64,000 nucleotides of DNA from Bacteroidia bacterium (GCA_016218155.1 JACREQ010000102.1:34238-98237); one strand, 5' to 3'. Positions 17,478-27,460 are shown, numbered from the stretch's first letter. The notes: generated by a model not told the origin, from the letters alone. Made by a program: numbers and translations.

Positions 17478-19046
17478 ATGAGAGCAGTGAAATTCTTCCT
17501 TTTGTTAACTTTAGCTTTTGCAGGTTCAAATTTACTGGCCCAAACCCTTGAAATGGACTGGGGACAATCAAACGACCTTGCAAAAAACAATTGGTATCAA
17601 AAAATTATTGGCTCAGATAAAGATGGTTTTTTTGCTATACGTAGTGAAGGGATTTTAAAAGTTAATGAAGAAAATCTTTGGTTAGAGTATTATTCTACCA
17701 CTACAAATGCACGTGAATCTTCAAACCAGATTATTATGCCAACTGTTGGGGGAAGTCCAACACATTACGAAGAACTATTTTATTTAAATGGCAAAGTAAT
17801 TATTTTCACTTCATTAGTAAATGGTAGCAGAAAAATTTTATATGTTTCATATTTAAATAATGAAGGATTTTTAAAAAATAAACCCAAAGAAATCGGAAGT
17901 ATACCTGTAAGTAATTCAAACTCTGATGGTTTTAACTTCCAATTAATGGAAGGCGGAAAGATATTATTAAGCTTTCACAATACATTTGCTCAATATAATG
18001 CCGAACCTTTTTCATATAAAATTATTAATTCTGACTTAGTTGAAGAATTAAATTGTTCACTTGAATTACCACTAAAAGACAGATCATTTGAAGTTATTCA
18101 ATCAAAAGTTTCAAAAGCAGGCGACATTTGTATGCTGATTAAATTAGAAAAAGTTGCAGATAAAAAGAAAACCACAACAGGACCAGGAAGTGAGTTTACC
18201 ATGATGGTTTATACTGTTAAGAAAAAAGAATTCCATCCTTTCCCTATTACTGTTGACAAATACAATGCAACTCATGCTGTTTTTGGTTTAGATAAAAATG
18301 ATGACATCGTGATTACCGGATTCTTTGCTAACAAATCAGTTAAAATCGCAAATGAGTTTTCAGGATCTTTTTTCAGGAAAATAAATCCAAGAACCTTAAA
18401 AGCTGATGTTATGGATCCAAAAAAATCTATTAAATTATTTAGCAAAGAACTTTCTGCAGAATTCAGTCAGCAAAGAAATGGCGAAACACCTGATCAATAT
18501 TTTAACTATGTTATTAGAGATATGATTTTCTTTGAAAATGGCGGATTTGCTTTTATTGCAGAACAGGAATACACAAAATCGACAACAATTATTGCTCCGG
18601 GAACTAAAGAAGAAACCAAGATAGATTACTACTATTACAATGATCTTTTAATAAGTGGTGTAACAAAAGAAGGTGTTTTAGACTGGCAGATAAGAATTCC
18701 TAAAAACCAGAACAGCTCCGACGATAAAGGATACTATCATTCAATTGCAACATTTGTTGACGCAAATAAATTAAAAATTATTTATAACGATAACAAAGCA
18801 AACTTAGAAAACAAAGTAGCTGAAAAAACAAAAGAACTTAAAAATAATCCTGTACTAACACCAAAAGGTCAGGCTGTGCTTGCAACATTATACAGTGATG
18901 GCAGCTATGAAAAATATCCAATGTTTAAAAATGAAGATGCAAGATTTGTTATTGTACCAAGACTGATTGCAAAAACCGGTAAACGATATGCTTCTTATGC
19001 ACAGGATGGAAAAAGTATAAAGTTTGGTTCATTTGTGTTTGAATAA
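17478..19046 (+). CDS. Secreted protein of unknown function (same family as 34506 and 36277)
   Basis: A 522-aa protein with a signal peptide (residues 1-21, ends NLLAQ) and no recognised enzyme domain. Its C-terminal half shares a pattern with the two tandem proteins at 34506-37866: an EQ.Y segment, then YYYNDLLISGVTKEGVLDW, then a basic-Pro-Lys (IRIPKNQ) motif where the others read LPKQQ/LPKRQ. I therefore regard all three as one divergent family, perhaps a beta-propeller in the periplasm or on the outer membrane. No sorting tail is present. A strong terminator follows, so the gene is probably single. Confidence 0.65.
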   Translation: MRAVKFFLLLTLAFAGSNLLAQTLEMDWGQSNDLAKNNWYQKIIGSDKDGFFAIRSEGILKVNEENLWLEYYSTTTNARESSNQIIMPTVGGSPTHYEELFYLNGKVIIFTSLVNGSRKILYVSYLNNEGFLKNKPKEIGSIPVSNSNSDGFNFQLMEGGKILLSFHNTFAQYNAEPFSYKIINSDLVEELNCSLELPLKDRSFEVIQSKVSKAGDICMLIKLEKVADKKKTTTGPGSEFTMMVYTVKKKEFHPFPITVDKYNATHAVFGLDKNDDIVITGFFANKSVKIANEFSGSFFRKINPRTLKADVMDPKKSIKLFSKELSAEFSQQRNGETPDQYFNYVIRDMIFFENGGFAFIAEQEYTKSTTIIAPGTKEETKIDYYYYNDLLISGVTKEGVLDWQIRIPKNQNSSDDKGYYHSIATFVDANKLKIIYNDNKANLENKVAEKTKELKNNPVLTPKGQAVLATLYSDGSYEKYPMFKNEDARFVIVPRLIAKTGKRYASYAQDGKSIKFGSFVFE

Positions 19047-19067
19047 CATATTCAATTTTTTATTGAA

Positions 19068-19095
19068 AAGCTGCCTTAAAATGGCAGCTTTTTTT
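19068..19095 (+). terminator. Rho-independent terminator
   Basis: An 8-bp stem AAGCTGCC / GGCAGCTT with a 7-nt loop is followed by five T residues, 22 nt after the stop of the secreted protein gene. Confidence 0.85.
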
Positions 19096-19265
19096 ATTTC
19101 ATATTCAAATCTTTCGACTAACAAGTTAGAAATTACTTTTTAATTCATTTGGCATATAATAAAATAAATATTGTAACCATTTAATACAAATTAGCAGAGG
19201 CAGAAAAGTTCTTCACTAAGTTTCGAAAGAAAATAACAACTGAATTTGAACAAAAAAACATTAAG

Positions 19266-22200
19266 TTACACCAAGGTATTCAAGTCATCTAGCTGCATAT
19301 TTTTGTTTATGTTACGCATTGTTTTTGCAGTCTCAGTGAAGTATTGATGGTTTCTGATAAATTCATATTGTAGCTTATTCCACTCATCAATTGAACGTAT
19401 TTTACCGCGCTCATATAATTCTCTGAATAAATTCTGAGATACAGGAATAAAATCTGCACGCCCCAAGTAATCGAGGTCAGCATCACAAAGTATTTTTTCT
19501 AATTTAGTGCGAGGAGAAGGTGGAAATTTTGTAGCAAAAATCATTTCAGAAATTGTTTGTATCTGTTGTTCTGAATAATGATGGTGTGGCAAAATTTCCT
19601 TTGCCATTTTTATACTTAACAATTCATGATCGTCATAACCAATTAAAAATCCGGTATCGTGAAATAACGCTGCTGTTTTTAACAATAACATTTCATCACG
19701 AGTTATTCCTTCACCCAGCCCAAAAATCTCAACCTGAACCATCACATCTATTGTATGTTTCAAATTATGATAGTATAGGTCTTTTGGCAACCCCAAATCA
19801 AGCTTTGTCATTATAATCTCTTCAAGGTCGTCAAACCTTATAAATTGCATTTTGTTAAAAAACTTTTCATTTGGTTTTATCCCCTCACCATTCTCAGATA
19901 GTTCGGGCTTAATACCTCTAACAAAATACATATCAATTTCCCCTTTATATTTTACAGGTAATTTACCACGATACTCACAATCAAAATAATCTTTTACAAG
20001 ATCATAAGTAATTTCAGAAATATTAATCTCGCCGGCCTTACCTGAAGATTCCATTCTACTAGCAATATTTACAGTATCTCCCCAAATATCGTATGAGAAT
20101 TTTTTACTTCCCACTACTCCTGCTATTACTGGCCCTGTATGAATTCCAATTCTAATATCCCACTCATTTTCCGACTCAACCCTTAATATTTTCATAAACT
20201 GCTGCATTTCAATTGCAGCCATAATTACATCAATTGGATTAGTTCTGTTTTTTTGAGGAATACCACCAGCACACATGTATGCATCACCAATTGTTTTAAT
20301 TTTCTCGATGTTAAGTTTCTCAACAACAATATCAAATTGCAAAAAGAATTTATCTAATTCGTCAAGGAGTTTTTCAGGATTCATATGCTCGGCAATCATT
20401 GTAAAGCCCTGCACATCGCTAAACAACACAGTAACCATTTTATATTTTTTTCTGGTTGCATGTCCCTTCGAAGCTAATTCCTCAGCAGTATCCTTTGGTA
20501 AAATATTTGCAATTAATTCTTCTGCACGTTCCTTTTGCTTAACAAGTTCCTCTGTTCTTTCTGCAAGAAGGTGTTCAAGTTTAAATTTTTCCTGAGCAAA
20601 CAAATAAGCTCTCCATTTTAACAACATAATAATAAAGCTAGCTAACAATACAACATAAATTAACATTGCATACCATGTACGCCATAGTGGAGGCATTATA
20701 ACAAAGTGATAACTGGCTTCTTTAGATACATTATTATATATATTTTTGGCCCTTACATGAAATACATATTCCCCTTCTGATAAATTAGTATATTCCTTAA
20801 TATGACTTTTTTCCCACTCAGACCAATCTTTATCAAAATTTTCTAAATAATACTGATAATAAATATCTTCTGGACTCTCATAAAATGGAGCTGAGAATTG
20901 AAATACTATATGATTATAACGATAATTAAACTTAGGAATAATTGTATCATTATTAATTCCTACTAAAGAAGATGAACCAAAATCTACCAACGAATCTGTA
21001 CCAATTGTTATTTGCCTTAACAAAGTATGCATTGCAGAAGTATCATTATTATAATATTTGGTATCAAATCTAATCAAGCCATCAAAACTACCAAACCATA
21101 CTACGTTGTTATTATCAGGAAAAATTGATTCAATAGTAAAATCTTTAATTTTTTTAAAAGGTATTGTAACAAGTGTATATTTTCTTCCAAATCCATTATA
21201 ATAAGCTAAAGCAGTTTCTTTAGAATATACCCCTTCAACACCTGTACTAAGCCATAGATTTTTATTTGCATCTTCTGTTACGGGAAACACCCATCTGTTA
21301 CCATTTTTAAAATCAAAACCAATTAAAGTGTCTAAATAAAATCTATCAGTTTCTTTGTTATAACGATATATACCTCTCTGAGTTGAGAACAAAGTTCCCA
21401 TAGAGGTAGAATAAACATCCAGCCAATTATAATCCTTAGGTAAACCGTGTCCTTCTTTATAAGAAACAAAGCTTGCGGTATTACTCCAGCCATTTGTTAA
21501 ATTTACTTTAAAAGTTCCATAATAATCTGTTCCTAACCATAAACTACCATCAACCTCTTCTGCAATTGTTCTTACCTGATCATTTAACTTTGCAAGTTTT
21601 CCAAGCTCTGACCATTTTCCATTCTTAAAACTCAATGCCGACAATCCATTTGCTTTCCCTAAATAAATAATTTCGGGATACTTTTTTGAGCGAACGATTG
21701 CTTCCAGCTGACCTTCAGATATTTTCTTTGCGATATCATCATTTATAAGATAAATCCCATCTGTTGCAGATACCAGCAATCCTTCTTCCATAGGGAAAAA
21801 ACGATTACAGTCAGAGTTTAAATTTTTAACAGAAATAAATTTTTCAGAAGCAAAATTTATTTTATTAAAATTATCATCAATATGAGTTTTAAGATAATAA
21901 ACACCCTGTGATGTTGCAATATAAATTTTTCCCTTAAATCTGCAAATTGATGAGATTCCTCCATGTACACCCGTATTTCTGTTAAAATAAGTAAAAGCAG
22001 AAGGCACCTCAGTCCTGCATATCCCATTATTTAAACTTAACCACAAATTGTTACGACTATCAATATACATATCATGTACATAATCGTTAAACAAGCCATT
22101 TTTCTCGTTTAAACCTGTTATATATTTTCCATTCTTATCAATTACAACAAACCCACCTCTTATAGTTCCAACTGCATAAAACCCATCAAGGACAGGTATT

Positions 22201-22994
22201 GCACAGGTAAATACATTAAGCTCTATAAAAGAATCAATATCTGTAACAAATGGCTGAATATTTCCTTTTAAGCTTAAAATTTTAAACCCTCTTTCGGTAG
22301 TTTTAATAAGTAAATCTTTGTTGTAAGCTAAAATACCTAAAACAGATTTACTAGAAAACACTTCACTACCTTCAATTTTTTGCATTTTTAAATTATCATA
22401 TCTATAAATCCCACCCGGTTGTCGTGAGATAAGAATCTTATTATTAACTTTAAAAATATTTATCTCAACTGCAGAACTATCAATCATTTTTAAAGATATA
22501 TTATCCCATAAGTAAAGTCTTGATCCGGCAACAAATAACACATTTTGGTTTTGAGTAAGAATTTTTGAAATCTGACCTATGTTCCGATTCTTTAAAGGAA
22601 TCTTATTTAATAAACTTATAAATTCATTTTTATTTTGCTTATTTCGATTTAAATATCCAAAGCTATTATATCCACCTATATAAACTCTGCCATTTATATC
22701 TGAGGCTAAATTTGGCAGACCATTCTGAGGAATCATACGCCAAGAATTGCCATCGTATTCAAGTATACCGCTTAAGTTTCCAACATATAAAATTCCTTCC
22801 TTGTCTTCAGTAATTGAAAAATTCTGACTTTCATATCCATAGCTTTTAGGAGGAAAATTCTGAGCAAATGGAATTCCCATCTCATTCTCCTGAGCAGATA
22901 AAAACACATTAACTAACAGCAATACAATTACTAAACAGATTTTTGTAAGTTTTAAATAAAAATTTTTAACTTTGCTATCTTTAAGTAATTTCAT
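19266..22994 (-). CDS. Propeller sensor fused to class III adenylate cyclase and HD domain
   Basis: A 1242-aa multidomain protein from the ATG at 22994. An in-frame start at 23048 would add 18 residues before the signal segment, so the shorter form is preferred. After a signal/anchor come Reg_prop beta-propeller blades (about 40-640: ITEDKEGILYVGN, MYIDSRNNLWLSLNNG), a Y_Y_Y domain (about 680-780), one membrane helix (about 790-812), a coiled coil, and a class III cyclase domain (about 853-1030). Metal-binding Asp are in LFSDVQGF and IGDAYM. The substrate residues are Lys in EKIKTIGD and Asp in YDIWGDTVN, the pair typical of ATP use. An HD domain follows (about 1075-1190) with LKHTIDV, LFHDTGF and CDADLDYLG. 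A synthase and a possible hydrolase are thus in one chain. Confidence 0.88.
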   Translation of the reverse strand: MKLLKDSKVKNFYLKLTKICLVIVLLLVNVFLSAQENEMGIPFAQNFPPKSYGYESQNFSITEDKEGILYVGNLSGILEYDGNSWRMIPQNGLPNLASDINGRVYIGGYNSFGYLNRNKQNKNEFISLLNKIPLKNRNIGQISKILTQNQNVLFVAGSRLYLWDNISLKMIDSSAVEINIFKVNNKILISRQPGGIYRYDNLKMQKIEGSEVFSSKSVLGILAYNKDLLIKTTERGFKILSLKGNIQPFVTDIDSFIELNVFTCAIPVLDGFYAVGTIRGGFVVIDKNGKYITGLNEKNGLFNDYVHDMYIDSRNNLWLSLNNGICRTEVPSAFTYFNRNTGVHGGISSICRFKGKIYIATSQGVYYLKTHIDDNFNKINFASEKFISVKNLNSDCNRFFPMEEGLLVSATDGIYLINDDIAKKISEGQLEAIVRSKKYPEIIYLGKANGLSALSFKNGKWSELGKLAKLNDQVRTIAEEVDGSLWLGTDYYGTFKVNLTNGWSNTASFVSYKEGHGLPKDYNWLDVYSTSMGTLFSTQRGIYRYNKETDRFYLDTLIGFDFKNGNRWVFPVTEDANKNLWLSTGVEGVYSKETALAYYNGFGRKYTLVTIPFKKIKDFTIESIFPDNNNVVWFGSFDGLIRFDTKYYNNDTSAMHTLLRQITIGTDSLVDFGSSSLVGINNDTIIPKFNYRYNHIVFQFSAPFYESPEDIYYQYYLENFDKDWSEWEKSHIKEYTNLSEGEYVFHVRAKNIYNNVSKEASYHFVIMPPLWRTWYAMLIYVVLLASFIIMLLKWRAYLFAQEKFKLEHLLAERTEELVKQKERAEELIANILPKDTAEELASKGHATRKKYKMVTVLFSDVQGFTMIAEHMNPEKLLDELDKFFLQFDIVVEKLNIEKIKTIGDAYMCAGGIPQKNRTNPIDVIMAAIEMQQFMKILRVESENEWDIRIGIHTGPVIAGVVGSKKFSYDIWGDTVNIASRMESSGKAGEINISEITYDLVKDYFDCEYRGKLPVKYKGEIDMYFVRGIKPELSENGEGIKPNEKFFNKMQFIRFDDLEEIIMTKLDLGLPKDLYYHNLKHTIDVMVQVEIFGLGEGITRDEMLLLKTAALFHDTGFLIGYDDHELLSIKMAKEILPHHHYSEQQIQTISEMIFATKFPPSPRTKLEKILCDADLDYLGRADFIPVSQNLFRELYERGKIRSIDEWNKLQYEFIRNHQYFTETAKTMRNINKNMQLDDLNTLV

Positions 22995-23053
22995 ATACGA
23001 ACAAACTAGAAATTTAATTTCGTTGTAAACATAAAAAAAATACGACAATTATT

Positions 23054-23881
23054 ATGGAAAAAGGAAAAAAAACAATTTTGGTTCCCTGGGATTTTACAGA
23101 AGTTGCCGAAAATGCTCTTTTACATGCTGTGCGTTTGGTTAAAACTATTAACGCATCAATAACCTTAGTACATATTGCTAACAACCAAAGAGATGCGGCG
23201 GTAATACTTCCAAAGATTGAAGAAATTACAAAAGATGCATCTTTAAAATATAACCTTGAAATTAAGGGTATTGTAAAAGAAGGAAATATCTTTTCTACAA
23301 TTAAAGAATGTGCAGAAGAACTGGAAGCTACATTTGTTGTTATGGGAACCCATGGAATTAAAGGAATGCAAAAACTTACCGGAAGCTGGGCTTTAAAGGT
23401 AATTGCAAACTCTTCTATTCCATTTATTGTTGTTCAGGGACCACCTGAACATGAAGCATTTGCTAAAATGGTTTTACCAATTGACTTTAGTCAGGAAAAT
23501 AAAGAAAAATTGCGTTGGGCTGTATATATTTCACTTTATTTCAAGACCAAAATGTATCTGTTTATCCCTCATGTAACTGACGAAGTATTACTTAGAAAAA
23601 CCAAAGCAAATTTATCATTTGCAAGAAATTATCTTGATGAAAGAAATGTTACATATGAAATTACTGTTTCTCAGAAGAAAGGAAAATTCTCAGAACAAAC
23701 TATCAGTTTTGCTACCGAAATTGATGCTGATATGGTAATGATTATGACTACAAAACAGCCAAGACTTACTGATTATGTTTTTGCTGCAGATGAACAACAG
23801 ATTATTGCAAACAGCTCAAAAATTCCTGTAATGTGCGTTAATCCTCGTACAGATTTAAAAAAGCATACTGGATTTCATTGA
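23054..23881 (+). CDS. Tandem-domain universal stress protein
   Basis: A 275-aa protein with two UspA folds (about 1-140 and 145-275). The first has PWDFTEVAENALLHAVRL and the ATP-binding-like VMGTHGIKGMQKLTGSWALKVI (G-x2-G-x9-G pattern). The second is less conserved (LPIDFSQENKEKLRWAV, then VMIMTTKQPRLTDYVF) and lacks a clear glycine motif, so it may have lost nucleotide binding. UspA proteins are cytoplasmic stress-survival factors. It is divergent from the cyclase gene with only 59 bp between start codons, so the two may share regulation. Confidence 0.9.
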   Translation: MEKGKKTILVPWDFTEVAENALLHAVRLVKTINASITLVHIANNQRDAAVILPKIEEITKDASLKYNLEIKGIVKEGNIFSTIKECAEELEATFVVMGTHGIKGMQKLTGSWALKVIANSSIPFIVVQGPPEHEAFAKMVLPIDFSQENKEKLRWAVYISLYFKTKMYLFIPHVTDEVLLRKTKANLSFARNYLDERNVTYEITVSQKKGKFSEQTISFATEIDADMVMIMTTKQPRLTDYVFAADEQQIIANSSKIPVMCVNPRTDLKKHTGFH

Positions 23882-23909
23882 TTTATTAAAACAATTTTAA
23901 CTTTATACT

Positions 23910-23947
23910 AAATCCGTTTCTTTCAAAAGAAGCGGATTTATTTTTTT
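23910..23947 (+). terminator. Terminator after the universal stress protein gene
   Basis: A long stem AAATCCGTTTCTTT / AAAAGAAGCGGATTT with one wobble is followed by ATTTTTTT on the plus strand. It overlaps the last codons of the convergent selB gene, for which no strong U-run is present. Confidence 0.8.
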
Positions 23948-25866
23948 AAATAAATCTGAACTTTTATGCCCTCCGTTTTTATAAAGATAATTTTTTGTGA
24001 CTCATAAATTGAAATAAGTATTGGTGCTAGTCTTTTTGAAACACCTGTACTTTGTCTGAATTCACTTATTTCAATTCCATTTTCCTTATTTGTAAGCTCA
24101 CTTAACAAATACGATTTAAATTTTAAAACAATTTCTGAATGAACATATTCATTAGAATGTAACACCAATTTATTTTTACCAGTAAGATAATGAAGATATT
24201 TCTTTAGCTTATCCTTTGTTATTTTTTTCGCAAATGCCCTTTCTTCAATCTCAGCCCATGCTGGCTTTTGAACACCAAATTTTAAAAATTCAGTCTCAAG
24301 CCAGTCAATTTCTTCTGACGTTTTTTTATCTATTATATTACTTTCACCTTTTATTATCCAGGTGCTATTTTTATTCTCAATAATTTTTTCTGAACTCATT
24401 CGTAACAATAGTCCATCTAAATAATCTTTGGCACAACTTACCTTTGATAAATTAAGCTTTCCTAATATTTCAATTGAAGACAATCCTAATTCAGACAATA
24501 AATTTTCTTTATGAAATTTTGTCAATAAATCAGTAACCTTCATTTTAAATACATTATCATATTCTTTCAAAATTAGACAACCTGTGCTGATAATATATAA
24601 TTGATGATCCTGACTATTACAAATTGATAATATATCTTCTGGTTTTAAGTTTAATTTATCTGCAATTTGTTCAATTGAAAAAGGTCTAATCTCTTTTTTG
24701 ATTTCTCTTAATATTAAATCTATCAAATTATTCTCTTCAGCAATACTGCTTGATAATGAGGTTAACTCTTCTATTAACTTTGTTGTCCTTTTTTTATGGT
24801 GAAGAGGAAATGCGTCAATAATAAAGCCACCACCAATTGTTTTATCTCCTGAAGAATTTCTGACTATAAATTTGTCATTTGTTAATAAATGTGCCTCCTT
24901 CTCTAAATGCAATTGAATAATCTTACTATTATTTATATTGTTATCGCTTATTATATGCATTTTTGCCTGACATTCAAAAGTTCCGGAATGAAATGTAACA
25001 ACGTGCCAGTTTTTCAGTTTGAAATCCGAATCAAAAATATTTATACTTGCATCAACCATTTTTGTAATATCAAGAACCTTGTCAGAAATTAGCGAACCTC
25101 TTTTAATATCATCTTTTTTAACACCAATTAATTGTATCGCGGCCCTATCGCCAGCAGTAACAGCACTAACAGGCTTTCCATGTCTTTCGATTGATTTAGC
25201 TTTATGTTTTGAATTTCCTGGTAATAAAATAATTTCCTGACCTGCAATTAAGCTCCCGTTTAAAACCGTTCCTGTAACAACAGTTCCGATTCCTTTTACA
25301 GCAAATGTTCTGTCTATATATAGACGAAATAATTCTCCCTTTTTTCTTTCTTCAATTTTAGAGCTTAATTCTACAACACAAGTTATTAATTTATCAAGCC
25401 CTTCATTGGTAAAAGAAGAAACACCAACAATAGGAATATTTTTTAATGGAGTATTATTTAAAAATTCCATAATTTCTAATTTAGCCATATCTGCTAGTTC
25501 TTCATCAACCAAATCAATTTTAGTTAAAGCAACAATTCCTTTAGTAATTCCCAATGCAGAAATTATATTAACATGCTCAATTGTTTGTGGCATTATTCCA
25601 CTATCAGCAGCAATAACAAGTAACACAAAGTCAATTCCACAAGCACCACTTACCATAGTATTTATAAAATCTTTATGTCCGGGAACATCAATTATCCCGA
25701 TTGAATCTCCGTTATCAAGATTAAGATATGAAAAACCTAGGTTAATTGTTATACCTCTTATTTTTTCTTCTTTATGTGTATCGCAGTCAATATTTGTAAG
25801 CGCTTTAATAAGTGCCGTCTTGCCATGATCTACATGACCGGCTGTTCCCATTATTAAATGCTTCAT
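23938..25866 (-). CDS. selB: Selenocysteine-specific elongation factor SelB
   Basis: A 642-aa translational GTPase that delivers Sec-tRNA(Sec) to UGA codons carrying a SECIS element. The GTPase domain has P-loop GHVDHGKTALI, switch II DVPGHKDFI and ALTKIDLVD. EF-Tu-like domains 2-3 follow (about 175-345, GTVVTGTVLNGSL). The C-terminal ~270 residues form the winged-helix region that in the family binds the SECIS hairpin. The length is normal. The start lies 11 nt after the stop of selA, in the same operon as tRNA-Sec. An intact SelB means the cell can read programmed UGA codons. Confidence 0.96.
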   Translation of the reverse strand: MKHLIMGTAGHVDHGKTALIKALTNIDCDTHKEEKIRGITINLGFSYLNLDNGDSIGIIDVPGHKDFINTMVSGACGIDFVLLVIAADSGIMPQTIEHVNIISALGITKGIVALTKIDLVDEELADMAKLEIMEFLNNTPLKNIPIVGVSSFTNEGLDKLITCVVELSSKIEERKKGELFRLYIDRTFAVKGIGTVVTGTVLNGSLIAGQEIILLPGNSKHKAKSIERHGKPVSAVTAGDRAAIQLIGVKKDDIKRGSLISDKVLDITKMVDASINIFDSDFKLKNWHVVTFHSGTFECQAKMHIISDNNINNSKIIQLHLEKEAHLLTNDKFIVRNSSGDKTIGGGFIIDAFPLHHKKRTTKLIEELTSLSSSIAEENNLIDLILREIKKEIRPFSIEQIADKLNLKPEDILSICNSQDHQLYIISTGCLILKEYDNVFKMKVTDLLTKFHKENLLSELGLSSIEILGKLNLSKVSCAKDYLDGLLLRMSSEKIIENKNSTWIIKGESNIIDKKTSEEIDWLETEFLKFGVQKPAWAEIEERAFAKKITKDKLKKYLHYLTGKNKLVLHSNEYVHSEIVLKFKSYLLSELTNKENGIEISEFRQSTGVSKRLAPILISIYESQKIIFIKTEGIKVQIYLKK

Positions 25867-25877
25867 GTCATTTTTTG

Positions 25878-27293
25878 TTATTTGTTACGAACAACTTCAA
25901 CAACAATATTTGTTAATTCATTTAAATCATTCTCAAAAATTGTCAGCATATCAAAATATATAAATCCCTTTTTTAATACAGACAAAACAGGTTTTTGATG
26001 GTGTAATAATGAAGTATATATTTTTTCAGAAAAATCTGATCTTTCTTTACTGTTGCCATTAACCAAAAGTTTGACAGAGAAACTTGGTATTTCACCATTG
26101 GGTAACGTACCGCCACCGGCCTGACCAATACTTGAAACAACTTCTGATTCTATATTGTGTAGTTTTAAATCATTTGAGAATTTTTGAGCTATAGTTTTAA
26201 TTTCTTCGGGTTTTCGATTAAAAACTTTAAAAACAAAATTCTTTTTTATTAATTCATTTTCATTTAAATAATATTTGCACACTGTTTCGAGTAATGCAAT
26301 TGTTGTTTTACATACCCTTAAAGCCCTAAGTATAGGCTCCTTTTTAAGTTTTGCAATTAGTTTCTTTTTACCAACAATTATTCCTGCTTGCGGACCTCCA
26401 AGTAATTTATCTCCACTAAAACAGACCAAATCTACACCTAGTTTTATTGCATCTTTAACAGTTGGTTCATTCGCAAAGAGCTTGTTTGAGTTAGTTTGCA
26501 AAAGTCCTGAACCTAAATCATAAATTAAAATAACTCTACTCTTTTTCGCCAATACTACCAATTCATTTAATTGAACTTCTTTTGTAAACCCTGTTATCTG
26601 ATAATTTGATTTATGAGCTTTAAAAATAACAGCAGTATTATCATTTATTGCTTTTTTGTAATCATCAATATTTGTTTTGTTAGTAGTTCCTACTTCTACC
26701 ATTTTGCAATCAGAGGCTGCCATAATATCAGGAATCCTGAATGATCCGCCAATTTCGATTAATTCTCCCCTTGAAACAATAACTTCTTTTTCCTTTGCAA
26801 AAGTTTTAAGCAATAATAAAACTGCAGCCGCATTATTATTTACAATTATTGCATCTTCAGCTCCTGTTATGTATTTAAGTAATTCTGTTGCATGGTCATT
26901 TCTATTTCCTCTTGAGCCGTTTTGTAAATTAAATTCTAAATTGTTATAACCTTTTAAAACTTCAAAGGAATCATTAATTAGATCTTCGCTAAACGGCGCT
27001 CTTCCAAGATTAGTATGAATAATTATACCGGTTGCATTTATAACTTTTTTAAGACTTTTATTGTAATTTGTTATAATATTTTTTTTGATACAAATTACTA
27101 TCTCATCCACTTCAGGAAATTGCTTTTCATTAATAATTTCTGTTCTAAAATATTTTAATGTACTTCTGACCGAAAACAAAACCAGTTTCCGGCCATACTC
27201 ATTAACCAAATCTTTTATCTCTGGTAAATTTATTAATTTATCTACCGAAGGCAGGTTCTTAAGTTCAGAGCTTTTATTACAAATTTTTGTCAA
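25878..27293 (-). CDS. selA: L-seryl-tRNA(Sec) selenium transferase SelA
   Basis: A 471-aa PLP enzyme that converts Ser-tRNA(Sec) to Sec-tRNA(Sec) using selenophosphate. Family motifs are INATGIIIHTNLGRAPFSED (about 85-105) and the PLP-lysine motif FSGDKLLGGPQAGIIVGKK (about 287-305). The C-terminal region GQAGGGTLPNGEIPS is also typical. The N-terminal tRNA-binding segment (LPSVDKLINLPEI) is complete. It starts 21 nt after the 3' end of tRNA-Sec, an arrangement implying co-transcription of tRNA, selA and selB. The selenophosphate synthetase gene selD is not in this window. Confidence 0.96.
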   Translation of the reverse strand: MTKICNKSSELKNLPSVDKLINLPEIKDLVNEYGRKLVLFSVRSTLKYFRTEIINEKQFPEVDEIVICIKKNIITNYNKSLKKVINATGIIIHTNLGRAPFSEDLINDSFEVLKGYNNLEFNLQNGSRGNRNDHATELLKYITGAEDAIIVNNNAAAVLLLLKTFAKEKEVIVSRGELIEIGGSFRIPDIMAASDCKMVEVGTTNKTNIDDYKKAINDNTAVIFKAHKSNYQITGFTKEVQLNELVVLAKKSRVILIYDLGSGLLQTNSNKLFANEPTVKDAIKLGVDLVCFSGDKLLGGPQAGIIVGKKKLIAKLKKEPILRALRVCKTTIALLETVCKYYLNENELIKKNFVFKVFNRKPEEIKTIAQKFSNDLKLHNIESEVVSSIGQAGGGTLPNGEIPSFSVKLLVNGNSKERSDFSEKIYTSLLHHQKPVLSVLKKGFIYFDMLTIFENDLNELTNIVVEVVRNK

Positions 27294-27314
27294 AATATAT
27301 TTCTTAATAAATTG

Positions 27315-27407
27315 CAGAGAGGGCAGGAATCGAACCTGCCACAGCCGGTTTTATCCGTCTGCTGCCGGTGTTGAAGACCGGATGACACACCAGTACCTTC
27401 CTCTCTG
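27315..27407 (-). tRNA. selC: tRNA-Sec (anticodon UCA)
   Basis: The minus strand folds as a selenocysteine tRNA. The acceptor is CAGAGAGG / CCTCTCTG (8 bp, or 7 bp with a G discriminator). The D-arm is GGTAC-TGGT-GTGTC with the short 4-nt loop typical of tRNA-Sec. The anticodon arm is CCGGT-CTTCAAC-ACCGG with UCA. A long variable arm has outer stem CAGC/GCTG and inner stem CGG/CCG. The T-arm is GCAGG-TTCGATT-CCTGC. CCA is not encoded. It directly precedes selA. The anticodon, D-loop and long variable arm make the assignment secure; the exact 5' end is uncertain by one base. Confidence 0.95.
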
Positions 27408-27421
27408 TTTTTAAAAACATT

Positions 27422-27452
27422 CAATTATACTAAAAAATAACGGATTATGAAA
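27422..27452 (-). promoter_or_regulatory. Promoter of the selC-selA-selB operon
   Basis: On the minus strand TATAATTG (27429-27422) is one base off TAnnTTTG, and TTTC (27452-27449) is one base off the -33 TTTG, with a 19-nt spacer. It lies just upstream of the tRNA-Sec 5' end and just downstream of the terminator of the preceding gene. Confidence 0.5.
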
Positions 27453-27460
27453 ATCCTGGA

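Noticed and set aside
25406..25828. 140-codon plus-strand frame inside selB
   Set aside because: Antisense of a strongly conserved GTPase domain; no start context or recognisable family.
27315..27407. tRNA-Sec as an integration site for a mobile island
   Set aside because: No integrase, direct repeat of the tRNA 3' end or transposase was seen in the window.
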